DNA from: Amphiura filiformis
Lineage: Eukaryota; Echinodermata; Ophiuroidea; Amphilepidida; Amphiuridae
DNA: 64,000 bases
Direction of reading: 5' to 3'
Assembly (NCBI RefSeq): GCF_039555335.1
Contig: NC_092644.1
Span: 45,122,667-45,186,666, forward strand
Below the pieces are notes generated by a model. The model was given only the letters and a program-made list of their open reading frames with translations, was not told the origin of the DNA and ran no database searches. Made by a program: the position numbers and the translations under genes. Of the stretch, positions 36,701 through 48,471 are shown one piece after another. How positions within the stretch are numbered: the stretch's first letter is position 1; every line of letters starts with the position of its first letter.

Positions 36701-39700
36701 TAGTTTGAAGTTCGCTCATTTACTGGTAGCCAGTGAAGCTCCTTCAGCAGAGGAGTGGTGTGTTCCATACGTTTTGCCTTGAACATGTTGAAAACAAGTT
36801 TTTGTGTGTTTTTTACAGTTGTTCCATATATATACGATCATGGGGAAAGGCAACGTGAAGGATTGCGGGTAAAGAAGGTTTCGCCATTATAGGCCAGAAG
36901 GATTCGGGCTATTTCCCGACACACCAATTGACCTTTTTCCCTCTATCCTACAATGCACTATTCCAGGGGGGTATGACGTAATTCATCAACCTCATAGATC
37001 GTGTGCATCCGATGGTCTTTGCCAGGCCTTTGCAAACATTTTGTCTTAATATGGGCATACTGATTCCATATATGCGGATTATCGTAAAGGCCATCGATGT
37101 TACTAATTATGCAATTATTGAATACACGAGTGATGCAGTTACCGAGCGAAGAGATTTTGTTTACGTCTTATTTTCATCTCCGAAAAAAAAGTGAAACGGA
37201 CGCCGACAAAATATCACTGCGTGTCCCGTCATTAGTTTTTCACCATTGGTCTATAAAATGTATACAAAGTTAGGTTTCAATAACAGGAAACTTTTTTTGG
37301 CGACGACACCGTGTCAATAAGGCATAGAAATGTTGTTTTTTGCCCCCGAAAGGTATATTAGTGATCATGCGCCATTATCATGATTATCGGTGATTCCTTT
37401 TTTGTGATGAAGGCACCAGCCGAAATGTTCGTATTCCAGAATGTAATGAACATAACTCTGTACTCCCCCGGGGAGATGATGTATTTTGCGACACTCATAC
37501 CCCACTGGAATAGGGAAAAAGGTCTATAACTATTTAACCCGTGTGGTTTGTGCAGACCCCTTTCAGATTAGTCTTGGCACTTCGTGAAGAAATATTCCAT
37601 ACTTATTGTCAAGTCTGTATAATGACAAATCGAAATACAGTTTGAGAGACAAAACGACGCGATTTTGATATAACTTTTAACCCGTTTTTTTTTTTAAAAG
37701 CGGACAAATGGAACGCCAATAAAGAAGTGTGCGGTACTCTCAACGACAACAATAAAATTGTCAATGGGAACAGTGTAACCAGCACATACACTTGGCCATG
37801 GCTGGGTATTATGAAAAGAAGTGGCAGCTTCAGATGTACAGTTGAATTGATTGCACCAAACTGGGCTACAACTGCTGCACACTGTGTGTAAGTACTGTAC
37901 ATTATAATAGTTCAATATTTTATTTCGAGTTTAAGTTTCAAATATATTTCACCTTCTTGCCATAGCCTTGCTATATATGTCTTATTCAATAATAACTCCC
38001 AAAAACATGTAAATGTTCAAGGACTGGTAGATTTCAAAAATATCAAATTTTAACCAATTGCCATAAAATTTGTATTATATCGCGAATTTAAAAATAAATC
38101 AAAATTATTTGATATCAGAAGGACATTCCTCGTATTCAGAATGCAATTCAATATGTCTGATGTGCTCTCAGGTCCCACAATAAATAGGCCTACTGTGCAA
38201 ACGTTGCTATCCGATTCCTTAAATCTGCCATTTCAGACCAATTCACTACTATGAGCACCATAATGTAAACTCATGGAGAGCACATTTTATATCAAACAAT
38301 TATTTTACAACATCTCCAGACACACTCCCAAATAATAGTAAATAACAAACCAAATGTATTCCAAAAGTGATGCCAAGCTATGTGCCTTTCACTATAGGGA
38401 TGTAGATAGATACAATCAACCTATTTTGGCATCCCAGTTGACGGTCACTTTCGGACAAGCAAATAAGGCTTCAAGTAATATCTGGTCTACACAGGCTAGA
38501 GGTGTCTCACAGATCATCCTTCATAATGGCTGGTCAAGGAGTTCCGCTCGCAATGATATCGCTATCTTGCGTCTCAGCTCTGCAGTGTCATATACCACAC
38601 GTGTGAGACCAGTTTGTATGCAACATCCTGGGTCTGAAAATGACGATTTGCTTGACGGCAACTGCTGGGTTGCTGGATGGGGAAGCTTGACGACAGGGGG
38701 TACGTATCATTTAGGGGTTGTGCAATAGTTATGTAGGCCTACTCCGAAGAGGATACAACCGGGGGATACAAACTTCGAAACGCATATTCAAAGGTCTGAC
38801 CAGGGATTTTGAACAATGGGATAGGCGACTAGCGACTGAAATGACGTGACGATTCAATGTGTATGCTAGGTCTAAATAATCATCCGAGGCACCACTTTGC
38901 AGGAGGAGTAGGGGAAACGTTAAAGGTTTAGTAGATTAGGTCTCCCAGGCACCCTCACTAGTATGATTCACGAGTTTTAATACCTAAATAGGTAAAAAAC
39001 CCGGGGGGATCACTCACATAAATGGTCTGTACGCATGCGTGACCAAAAAAACAAGTAAAAGGGGTTGTTTTTTAGGCAAGGCAGGTTACGCGCGTGACGC
39101 GTTTAGGGTCTAAAAACAGTGATTTTCAAGAATAAGGGTAGTTTTCTGAAGCTGGACAACTTGTTTAGGGTACCTTTTCAAATTTTTGAGTCCAAAAAGG
39201 GTACATTTGTTGCATTTTCACCAGCCAAAAACTCATTAGGGGGTAAATTCTACACTAAATTACCTTATTAAGGGGCTAAATTTGCTGGTAGGGTAAAACT
39301 CGTTTAGGGGGTGTTTGCAAAAATTTGGTCACGCATGCGTACACTGTCATATTTGAGTGGCCCCCGGGGTAAAAACATTGTTCCCGATTCCCGATTACTA
39401 AATACAGAATACAGAATCAGATTTTATTGACATTCATCTTACAATAAGATATGGTCAAACAACGGATACAAATAAATATACAAATAAAGTACAATAACAA
39501 TATAAAAAATTTACAATAATAATCTTGAATATATTAGATTAACTAGGCACATGTCTATTATTTAAATTCCAGTTTTTCAAACGCAGTATTCATGAAATTA
39601 GCAACTGCATTGGTGGTGTCAAATCACCCATGATAAGAAGAAATTTATCATTTTCATTTGAATTGTTTGTAAATATAAATATAGTAAACAGGGGAAAGAA

Positions 39701-41000
39701 GAATTACGCATTCATTTCAAAAACACCAAATTTCATTATCCTTCACTTTTAAGCAATTTATAAACATTTTTTGCACTGATGATTGCGTAGTAAAGTCGTA
39801 TTCGGTTTCAGGGCGTAGTTCATTGAACTCACCGGACTGCCATTTGTGCCATTTTGTCTGTGTATAGGTAGTACGCCTAGCTATTTGCAGGACCTGAAGG
39901 TTGATGTTATAAGCAACCCCACCTGTGTGGCACAAGCAAGCCCAAGCCCGTTTGAAGTCACTCCTAATCACATCTGTGTCGAGGGAATAGCAGCAGGCAG
40001 TGGGTTGTGCAACGTAAGTCGAGATTGGGCCGTAGGAAATTGATTTTTTGGCTCTCGTCACCATGGTCACCTCACACCTCAATATCTGGAATTTTTTTTA
40101 AAAGATTTTGGAATGCTTTAGGAAAACTTTATACAGATAAATAAGGGAACAATTTATCATTCTCTAAGTTTTTTGTGCCTTTTATGGTATCCCCGGATGG
40201 TATCACATTTGCAAAAGACGACAAAGAAAACTGTTTCCGCGTTTCCTCGAGTAAAAATTATTTAGAAAAGACAGAAACTACTATAATGCTAATTTTACAT
40301 TGAAAAAAAAACACCCATTACTTATCAATTCATAAAAATCCTCCGGACGAGAGCCAGAAATATTTTTTTTCTGGCATAAGTGTTTTATGATTCGAGAGAG
40401 AATGCCTTGTGGGCCTATGCTTTCGCACAGGTAACCTTTGACAGGGAAGTGCCCATGCAGGCGTTTTAAAGCCCCTTATATTAGAGGCGTACCGACCGGG
40501 GGCAGGGGGTTGCCACCCCTGGCTCGAAATACCTGGCAAAGTTGACCAAAATTGTAAAGTGTATCTATGACACACCGAGCAAAGCGTTAAATTCCCGGTT
40601 CCGGCAATCCGTGTATCCGGAATAATGAATACATGGAGTACCGGAACCGGGATTAAATTTATCGCGCGCTTGAGGTGGGTTGGGTTGATTGTATGTACAA
40701 TTTCGTGAATATGTGAGCCTTGTGAGAGAGCCTTACTCGTATTTGTATGTGTCGACTTTTATAATAAATTAAATTATTGTTTTGCTTGTTATAAACTTGA
40801 AACAGGGTGACAGCGGAGGCCCACTGATGTGCAAGTATGGTGACACGGATTGGTTGTTGCTTGGAATCACCAGTTTCAAGACCCACTCGCAGTGTGGAAC
40901 AACTGGTAAACCGGACGTGTTCACACGAATGTCGTCATACGGCCAATGGGTAACTGATACAATAGATGCCAGAGGGGGTCCAGGAACAGTAACAGTCTAA
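33691..41000 (+). CDS. Gene B: complete secreted S1 serine protease (G189/D226, brachyurin-like pocket), six coding exons
   Basis: Coding exons: 33691-33711, 36123-36201, 37701-37887, 38398-38699, 39868-40013, 40806-41000; 930 nt, 309 residues, all junctions GT-AG with matching phases. Residues 1-25 form a signal peptide (MMELQYK then a hydrophobic stretch). A pro-segment with Cys44 follows, then the activation site NNK-IVNG (new N-terminus Ile53). The triad is His94 (TAAHC), Asp149 (ARNDIAIL) and Ser248 (GDSGGP). Cysteines fit disulfides 1-122, 42-58, 136-201, 168-182 and 191-220. Position 189 is Gly242 and 226 is Asp282; crab collagenases share this pair, so broad or acidic-base S1 specificity is inferred, not trypsin specificity. 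The usual CGGSL after the first core Cys reads CTVEL, an oddity. Secreted, probably digestive or tissue-remodelling endopeptidase; substrate unknown. Confidence 0.93.
36123..36201 (+). CDS. Gene B exon 2 (signal peptide core)
   Basis: Acceptor TTTTGCAG, donor GTGAGT, leaving phase 1. Encodes NLLVAFVVALFLPNVLPCW followed by a polar segment. Its homologue in gene C is 63405-63486. Confidence 0.88.
36540..36860. repeat. Dispersed repeat in gene B intron 2
   Basis: A (GATAC/AATAC)n run at 36558-36582 precedes ATTTAAATAGCGCC. Further on, CTGGTAGCCAGTGAAGCTCC at about 36723 has the look of a common invertebrate dispersed repeat. Family not identified. Confidence 0.35.
37537..37640. mobile_element. 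Palindromic-family fragment just before exon 3
   Basis: TTAACCCGTGTGGTTTGTGC...AGATTAGTCTTGG...CTTATTGTCAAGTCTGTA matches 43855-43940 closely. It stops about 60 bp before the exon 3 acceptor. Confidence 0.55.
37701..37887 (+). CDS. Gene B exon 3 (pro-region, activation site, catalytic His)
   Basis: The acceptor follows a long T-run and AAAAG; donor GTAAGT; exits in phase 2. Encodes the KEVCGTL pro-Cys, K-IVNG activation site, WPWLGI and ATTAAHC with catalytic His. The minus-strand open frames over it are shadows. Confidence 0.9.
38060..38345. mobile_element. Palindromic-family fragment in gene B intron 3
   Basis: Contains TTTGATATCAGAAGGACATTC, GAATGCAATTC, GATGTGCTCTCAGGTCCCAC and TAATGTAAACTCATGGA...ACACTCCCAAATAAT. 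These resemble both the 58199-58810 and 29440-30050 families. It ends shortly before exon 4. Confidence 0.55.
38398..38699 (+). CDS. Gene B exon 4 (catalytic Asp)
   Basis: Acceptor CACTATAG, donor GTACGT, 302 nt. Encodes DVDRYN, LTVTFGQ, ARNDIAILRL with catalytic Asp149, VRPVCMQ and CWVAGWGSLTTG. Confidence 0.93.
38995..39372. mobile_element. MITE with CCCGGGGG-type termini in gene B intron 4
   Basis: The left end CCCGGGGGGATCACTCACAT...GTACGCATGCGTGACCAAA is mirrored by TTTGGTCACGCATGCGTAC...GAGTGGCCCCCGGGG. TAAAAA on both sides looks like a 6-7-bp target duplication. The interior has repeated TTTAGGGT/G words and no coding capacity. Confidence 0.75.
39868..40013 (+). CDS. Gene B exon 5
   Basis: Acceptor GTATAG, donor GTAAGT, 146 nt, phase 1 in and 0 out. 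Encodes SYLQDLKVDV, NHICVEG and GSGLCN, which sets Gly at position 189. Confidence 0.92.
40806..41000 (+). CDS. Gene B exon 6 (catalytic Ser, stop)
   Basis: Acceptor AAACAG, then GDSGGPLMC, GITSFKT, CGTTGKPDVFTRMSSY and WVTDTI; stop TAA at 40998-41000. An ATTAAA hexamer at 41002-41007 is only two bases past the stop, so the real poly(A) signal may be further on. Confidence 0.93.
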   Translation, partial: GDSGGPLMCKYGDTDWLLLGITSFKTHSQCGTTGKPDVFTRMSSYGQWVTDTIDARGGPGTVTV

Positions 41001-42045
41001 AATTAAATATTAACAATATAAGATTTTAATGTTCTTTTAAAGCTAGACTAATGTTTCTAAAATATCGAACACATTGTTTCATTTGATCACTTTAATAACA
41101 ATAACAAGTATAGACATTATATCAACAAACATGATCAAACTTGGTTATATCCTTCATGTAATTATTCCATGTAAGCTAATCCTAAATCTGGCCCTAAGCC
41201 TAATACTCTAATCCTAAACCTATAACCCTAACTTGTCATTTTAAGACCAGGAATTTTATAGGTAGGACATCGACATTGAAATAATGAGCCACGAAGTCCC
41301 AGACACGAAGTTCAGGAAAATGTCAAACTTTGTATGTTTTGTATTATATTTAAGTAATTAACTGCAGTTTCTTTATTCAATATCATAACAGGTTCATACT
41401 TGACAAATTTATGGTGAATGAATAGACTTTCATTAAATATTGAAAAAAACCAAAATTACTCATGCCTAATGTACATAAAAATATCATGAATACATAATTA
41501 CCTGCAATTAGCTAATTTGCATAATTAATTACTTTTTGTGTATTTTTTTTAAATATCTTTGTATACATGTGTGCAAAAACGGTTTTCTATTGGCATCAAT
41601 TTTGCATATTAATTAGCTGAACTTAGTCATTTTTTCACCTTTAATTTGTCTGCAGATTAGCTGAATTTGCTAAAATAGTATATTTGGTTAATTTATTATA
41701 ATTATTTAATGATAGATTTTTTAATTTTGTTTTGTTTAATGAAGTTAGGAAAGATAGGCATTTAACATGTGATACTCAAATTAACGCTGCTTTTTCAGGC
41801 AAGCGTCTAAATAAAATCTCGAAATGTGCCAATGTTGTCATTATAGCCACTTGTGGCAGGTTTAATTCCATCTTAAAGTTGACACTACATCACAATGCAT
41901 TGACCGATTTCAATTCCGTTTTTTGTTTTGTTGATGCTTTAATAAAGCTCATTCATGAAGAAATATTAAATAACGTGTTCCTGCTGCGCTTATTTTTGAG
42001 GTGATATGCCTGGTAATATGTATAGTTATATTAATCAGTAAGTAC
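41001..42045. other. Gene B 3' flank and AT-rich intergenic sequence
   Basis: The first 290 bp resemble the gene A 3' flank, including a degenerate CTAACCC tract at 41178-41233. Beyond that, repeated AATTAGCTAATTTGCATAATTA words (41490-41660); no gene seen. Confidence 0.5.
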
Positions 42046-42100
42046 GGTTAACAGACGCCTTTCTGGCAGAGCGACTCGTGGCACAGTGTTGTAAACTTTC
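42046..42100 (+). repeat. Truncated tRNA-like head
   Basis: AACAGACGCCTTTCTGGCAG...GACTCGTGGCACAGTG matches the start of the tRNA-like units at 56493 and 57105, then diverges; no B-box. Confidence 0.5.
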
Positions 42101-44110
42101 ATCATTCTTTTGTCTGCGTGTAAACACGGGTAATGAGATGCAGTTTACAATTCCCGCCAAGGTCGTATCATTTCACATTTTAGGTGGGATTGGGATATAC
42201 CCACCGGACGCCCAGTAGGGCTGCCATTGAGGTGTAGGAATGCGTGAAATTGGATTCGTCTATATCGAATCTTATGATGGTTGAATTTACCTACAAAAAT
42301 CTGCAAAGGTATAAATACATTCGCATTCAAGTGTAGATGACATGCAAATGTTATAATGCCAAGTTTTAAGAAGCTACTACAGACTTGACATTTAGTATGG
42401 AATATTGTTTCGCACAATTCCACGACTGGTGTGCAAGGGGTCTGCATAAACCACACATGCTAAATATTAATTGGTGTGTGTCGGGAGATGGTGTAAAATA
42501 ATTGTTTGATAGAATGTCCTTTTCATAAGTTTACATTATGGTGCTCATAATAGCTCATAATGTACTGAATTTACCTAAAAAGGCGGATTTAGGGAGGCTG
42601 AATTTGAGCTTCGTGGGGGACACAGTTTCAGACTTTATGCAACATTGTTCTGTTATTACCAAATTTATTGGGGCTTGAGGTCATATTTCCTAAACTTCGT
42701 CAGCAATTCGTATTCGTCACAGCTGAAATACACTTTCAATTATACCACTTCTTGGAGAATGCGAGGAACTTAAAAATATGGCTCTTAAAGGTGATACGTA
42801 CTCAAAAAGTCCCACCTGGGGTCAAATGTTGTAAACTTACTGTAGAAAAACAACTGCGCGGATTCCTGGTTGTCCAATGAACTCACGCTGTTTCTTTGTG
42901 TATAATAGGTTTATAACATTTGGCCCCAGGGGCCATTCAAACTTTCTGAGTGCGTACCACCTTTAGGAGACAAACAGACTTGACATTTAGTATGGAATAT
43001 TTTTTCGAAAAATATCAAGACTGGTCTGGAAGGTGTTTGCATAAACCGCGCGGGCTAAATATTAATTGGGGTGCGTCGGGAGATGGCGTAAAATAATTGT
43101 TTGATAGAAAATGTGCTTTCCACATTATGGTTCTCATAATGTAGCGAATCTGCCTAAAATGGCGGATTTATGGAGGCTGAATTTGAGCTTTGTGGGGGAC
43201 ACAATTTCGGACTTTATGCAGCATTGTTCTGATAAATATGGGTTTGAGGTGATATTTCCTAAACTTTGTCAGCAATTGGCATTAATCACAGCTGAAATAC
43301 ACTTGCAATGTATCAATTTTTTGAACATGGGAGGAGCTTAAAATGTGGCTTTTAAAAGTGGTACGTACTCTTAACTTTTAAATGGCCTCCCTGAGGTCAA
43401 ATGTTATACACTTAAGGTACAAATCAACTGCGCGGATTCTTGATTGTCCGAAGAACTCTCGCTCTTTTTTGTGTACAGTAAGTTTATAACATTTGGCCCC
43501 AGGGAGCCATTCAAAATTTCTGAGTGCGTACCATTTTTCAGAGCCATATTTTTAAAGCTCCTCACACTTTCAAAACTGATAGATTACAAGTGCATTTCAG
43601 TTCTGACGAACACTTATTGGTATTTAGGTTCAGTAAATATCACCTCAAACCTCAATAAATTTGATAATATCAGAATAATGTTGCTCAAATTCAGACATTT
43701 TAACCCCCACAAAATTCAAATTCAGTCTACATAAATCCGCCATTTTAGGCTAATTCACTACATCATGAAAACCATAATTTAAATAAATGGAAAGCACATT
43801 TTCTGTCAAAAAATACTTTACACCATCTCGCGACACACCCCAATTATTAATATTTATCCCGTGCGGTTTATGCAGACCCCTTCCAGACTAGTCTTGGAAT
43901 TTAGCGAAAAATTATTCCATACTAAATGTCAAGTCTGTATTTTTAAACCTCCTCCCGTATTCAAAATTGGTAGATTACAAGTGCATTTCAATTCTGACGA
44001 ACACGTATTGGTGTTAAGGTTCAGTAAAAATCACCTAAAACCTCAATAAATTTGATATATCAGAATAATTTTGCTAAAATGCGGAAATTTTACCCCCACA
44101 AAACTCAAAT
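42101..44110. mobile_element. Cluster of palindromic-family fragments (ACGTACTC family)
   Basis: At least three partial, overlapping copies of the 29440-30050 family. GAGGCTGAATTTGAGCTT(C/T)GTGGGGGACAC occurs at about 42593 and 43173; GTACGTACTC-type words at 42797 and 43360; GCAGACCCCTTCCAGACTAG at about 43871, with its inverse near 42430 and 43030. Open frames are repeat-derived. Confidence 0.65.
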
Positions 44111-44339
44111 TGAATCTCCTGAAACAAAATCTTAAAACAATTTTATGGCGTCACTACTTCTTACATTTTTCCAAAAATTTGCCCTCAAAGTCATAATAAT
44201 GGCGCACTCTGTTTGACAGGATGAACAGTATTGTGACGGAAGAGGGAGATAAGAAACAGGAAATGTCATCTTTAAAGGCCTATAGCTCAAAAATATATCT
44301 GGCGATTTGCTCCAGGTTTTGTTGGAGTTGGTCACATAA

Positions 44340-47275
44340 TGTTTGAACGAGGATAAGCGAGGTAGAAATACCTTTTGTGAGTGCCCTCGCCTTACAAAAA
44401 CTTAGCACTCCACTTTTTCCTCGCAGAACCATACCCTTACCTAAATCATTAGCCTTCAACTAGCCTTTACAAAGCGGTCGTCAATAGCGGTCATCTAGCG
44501 GTCGAATGCCATGTGACCGCTATAGTTATTATAGCGGTCATATAGTATTCTGTAGTGAAAAATTAGCCTTCCTATTCGATTACCCTTCGACTATCCTTCG
44601 TATAAGCTAGGCGAATTATGCAAATGAGCCACGCTAACTATGGTCGACCACTAGTGGACCACTAGTGGACCAGTAAGCCGAATGCTATACTAATGGTCGA
44701 CCAGTAAGCCGAATACTAGCACTGACCAGTAGTATTAGGGGCCCGGGGGCACTTCAATTTGAAATGGATATAGGTGTAGGGCTGGCACTTTCGCACTAAG
44801 GGGCATTCGGTGAGAGAAAAATGTAAAACATATGGGGTCATCGGGTGAGAGCATGATTTTTGGCATTCGGTGAGAGCAAAATGTAAAAAATATGGGGTCA
44901 TTGGGTGAGAGCATGACCTTTTTTTGAAATGGGTGAGATGAGAACCGAAACAGCGCCACAAAAACCGCGAAAATCGAATTTTTAGTTCTAAATAGTGTCA
45001 AATTTCTTTGTTTTTTCAAAATAAGTAACAAAATCAGTGATAAATGAAAGTTGCTGTTCAAATTGAACTTGTAAGGGTCTTTGGGTGACAGATCAAATGG
45101 AAAAATAGGGGTCTTCGGGTGACAGAGCCGGACAGAGCATGTGTTCGTAAAAAAATATGGGATCTTTGGGTGACAGCGATGCTGAAAAAGGGGGTCTTAA
45201 CAGCCCTACATACGCGTCACCTCCAAAGTTGAAGTGCCCCCCCCCCCGGGATTAGCGGTCGACCACTAGTGGACCAGTAAGCCAAATGCTCTACTAGTGG
45301 TCGACCAGTAAACCAAATACTCTATTGACCAGTAGTGGTCGACCATTATCCAGTATAGCAGAGTGCTATACTACATGTAGCATAGGATACCTGAATGGGG
45401 GTCGGGGTGTGTGTGTGATGTGGGGTGATGTGTATGCATGAGGGGGCGCTTGAGGAATACTGACGGTCAAGGACTTTTTTTCACTGGTGCTACTGATACA
45501 TACCTCTTCTGGCATTACAATATGGGGCACCATGGGGGCCCGGCATGGGGGTAGTAATTGATGACCCCGGTGTCCTAAGAATCTCCCCAGAATGTACTCA
45601 GTCACAGTTTATGTTTTCATGCAAAACAAACAGCTTGTAAACAGTAAACACAGATGAATGGGGACATTTTCCTGGTCTAAAATGCATGAAACTGGGACAT
45701 TTAAGCACCGGGATGTTCCCAGTTGTAGAGATACTTCTCCCCTTTGGCTAAAAGTGATAAAAATATGGTGTTAATTAAGATGTCCCCAGTTGTCTGGGGG
45801 GCGTAGGATATACCCGACTGTAGGTTTCAGACAAGTGTCCCCAATTTACACACACAAAATGTCCCTAATTGATACACAAATGTCCATAATTAGGTGATTA
45901 GGCTAGAATTGCATGTGTCCCCTTTTGACAGTTTTAGGCACATGAATTCCCAATTGATATACGTTACAAGAGGTGAGCGTATTTATTTACCGACAAACAT
46001 AAGGACATGCACATTTCACATTTAAACTGTGGACCATTTGCAATGGGAGACCATCTTCAGTTTCAGAGGTCTGCAAACAAGCACAATTGCATGTATATGC
46101 ATCATGCATTTGCGAGATACCTCTATCGTGCATTAAATATACTGTCCCCAGTTGCTAGGTAAAATTGCATTTCATACATGTAAAAATGTCCTCAGTTTGT
46201 TAATTGAATGCAGTTTCAGACGTCAGTGTTTGCATAGTCCTAAACTGTGTCCACGTTTGGAATAACACTCAGGTGTGTGTGTATTGATCAGGGATTCCTT
46301 ATAATGCCAAATGAGGACACACGTACACCAGATGTTTCTAAAAACAAGGATCTATACATGCCATGAGGGATTGTATGACTGAAGGGGGCACATCCCCCAA
46401 ATACCACATACCCTTCTGCATCGTGCAAGCATGACTGGCAGCGCTGATGCACCCTGTACTTTCTAATTTCTAATCTTTTGACAATTTCTATATTATTCCA
46501 AACAATTCAAAAAATGTTCCCAGATGGAGGCCTGTATGATATATACATGCATGTATATACATTCCTCCATGAAAATCTTCAGCAAGTAGCCCAATTTAAT
46601 ACTGGGAAAAAATTAGCTGCATATACGAGATACAGTATGTAATAATTATTTACATGCCTCAATATAATCTCCTCCTTGCACTAGACCATTCCCTATTTCA
46701 AGAAACTGCCAGCATGAAAACTTACATACCAAATTTACATCAAATATATTTTAATCTTACCTATTATACTACATTATGCATGTAGCATTTTCACTTCCAC
46801 ACAATTACTATATGGATCACATAAAATATTATTAATTGTCAAGCAACATCCCAATATTGTACAACAATGCCTGCAATACAGCTTAAAACATCCAAAAACA
46901 AGAGTCCCATCATCTCTGCATTCACACCAATTCAAAATGGCAGTTGGAAATATAGTCCCATCATGCACCAGTCCTTGACCCTGGGGTCGACCATTAAGGA
47001 ATACTAGTTGAAGGGTAATATACTTAGAAAATGTTCCTTCTTGTTGAGAATACTAAGCCACTTGGTCTGAATGGTAGTTAAAAGCTATGAATAGTAAGGG
47101 GAAGGGTAGTTAGTGGTCCTTACTATTCAAGAAAATCTTACACTAACGGTCGTACTACTATTCGAGTGTCTTGAATAGTAATGACCACTATCAATACAGT
47201 ATTATTAGAGTTCGAATGGTAGATGAATAGTTATCGAAGGATATCTTAGCCTTCCTGTTTGGTAAGGGCACATAT
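44340..47275. repeat. Large repeat region with GTCGACCACTAGTGGACC words
   Basis: GTCGACCACTAGTGGACCA and TAGCGGTC words repeat at 44470-44735, 45252-45360 and, in decayed form, 46982-47260. The first part is interrupted by a MITE (44739-45251). Between 45370 and 46980 nothing gene-like was seen; GTCCCCAGTT/GTCCCCAATT words recur about ten times (45650-46260). Confidence 0.5.
44739..45251. mobile_element. MITE with CCCGGGGGCACTTCAA termini and ATTAG target duplication
   Basis: The left end CCCGGGGGCACTTCAATTTG...GTAGGGCTG mirrors CAGCCCTACATACGCG...AAGTTGAAGTGCCCCC...GGG. ATTAG flanks both sides within the GTCGACC repeat region. The interior has tandem GGGTGAGAGCA / GGGTGACAG words; minus-strand frames are repeat artefacts. 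Confidence 0.75.
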
Positions 47276-47354
47276 GTGGCTTGGGTTAAAAGGATAAAAA
47301 AAAGCCCACATGCCACCTGGATTTTTTTCATGAATCCAAGATGGTGGCCATCAT

Positions 47355-47760
47355 CATCATCAGTCGGCTGCGGGATTGACTACAAGCTTTCTCCAACTAT
47401 TTTGATCTTGGGCAAGCGAAACTATTTTGTTTGGCTGCAGCATCCCTTCAGTATCTCACAGGAGGTGCTGGACATACTGTAATTACAGTGTGCGCGGCCG
47501 TCCCGGTTCCCTCTTCCCATGTGGTGGAATATAAAGGACATATTCTTTCACAGGCTCGTCGTCTTCGGCGCAGTATATGCCGAGAAATTTGAGTGAATGA
47601 ATCTTGACTCTAGCAACCTGTGGAGAAGTGTTGGTCAGATTGTAGATGGTTTCATTTGGAATACGATCCACACGCTTGAATTTGTAGCAACCTGTTGTAA
47701 AGGCATCGATCTTGTTTGCAGCTGCAGCCATGGTGACATCGCGCAGTAAATTACTCTGCT
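47355..47760 (-). pseudogene. LINE 3' end (endonuclease/RT C-terminus), antisense
   Basis: The minus-strand frame 47758-47483 contains DAFTTGCYKFKRVDRI, RVKIHSLKFLGIYC, DDEPVKEYVLYIPPHG and KREPGRP. These are the conserved C-terminal words of RTE/CR1-type LINEs (FLGH...DE.PVKKYVLY.P.HG.R..GRP). The 3' UTR ends in a short (GAT)n tail at about 47355-47365. 5'-truncated by the usual LINE mechanism. Confidence 0.8.
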
Positions 47761-48060
47761 CAGTGGCGTAGATTTCTTTTTGACATGGGGGGAGGTGGAG
47801 TTGGAAAAAAAAATTCAAGTATAGTCAATCCAGCACCTTTTGGCGACAGAATAAGTTTTGGTTCAATTGTGCGCGAAGCGCGCGAAAAATTTTGCTATTT
47901 TGAAGCTAAACTGATGAAATAATGGTGTAAAAGTAGAATAAATGCGCGCGAAGCGGACGAAAATATGCACTTTGGGGGCAAAAAATGGGCAAATATGAGG
48001 TTAATTTGGTCAGAAACCCATTATCAGGCGTCAACATTGGGGGGGGGGGATGATTGTATG
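47761..48060. mobile_element. Possible hAT-like fragment starting CAGTGGCGTAG
   Basis: CAGTGGCGTAGATTTC directly abuts the LINE fragment. It is followed by GCGCGCGAAGCG words (about 47872, 47943) and a G-run at 48040-48049. The second terminus was not found. Confidence 0.35.
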
Positions 48061-48471
48061 GACCTATGAAACTAAAATGAAATCTAAATATCCCATTGTT
48101 TTTACTACTAATCATTTATGACTAGTAATTAGCCCTGTGTAATAAGAAGATTATAGCTGATTTAGTTGCTGAGATATTGTCCTTTAAAAATGGTACTTTA
48201 TAAAATAACCTGCTATGCATGTCCAATTTAGCTCAAAATCCTCAGGTCGCGAAATTTTCGGCCAAAAAAGGGAATTTTGATCTTTTTTGTCCTGACCTCA
48301 CCTTGAGGAGCACAAATGGTACCCATGACCAATAATGTAGAACAACATCCAAGAGGTTGGGTGTACACGCGGTTAATTATTAAATTTAATAGCATGGATT
48401 GACCCGTTTGCGAATTTGGCACTTTTGCAATGGCCCCTAGATCTATTTTGATCATCATGTTTCAATGAACA

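Noticed and set aside
37609..37915. Minus-strand frames of 97 and 73 codons
   Set aside because: They are antisense to gene B exon 3, which has splice sites, phase and family motifs on the + strand.
44716..45061. Minus-strand frames with repeated SHPMTPY(F/V)LHF words
   Set aside because: The words reflect tandem repeats inside a MITE with inverted ends, not a protein.
45366..45605. 79-codon minus-strand frame with Pro and His
   Set aside because: Generated by GTGTGTG and GGGG-rich simple sequence.
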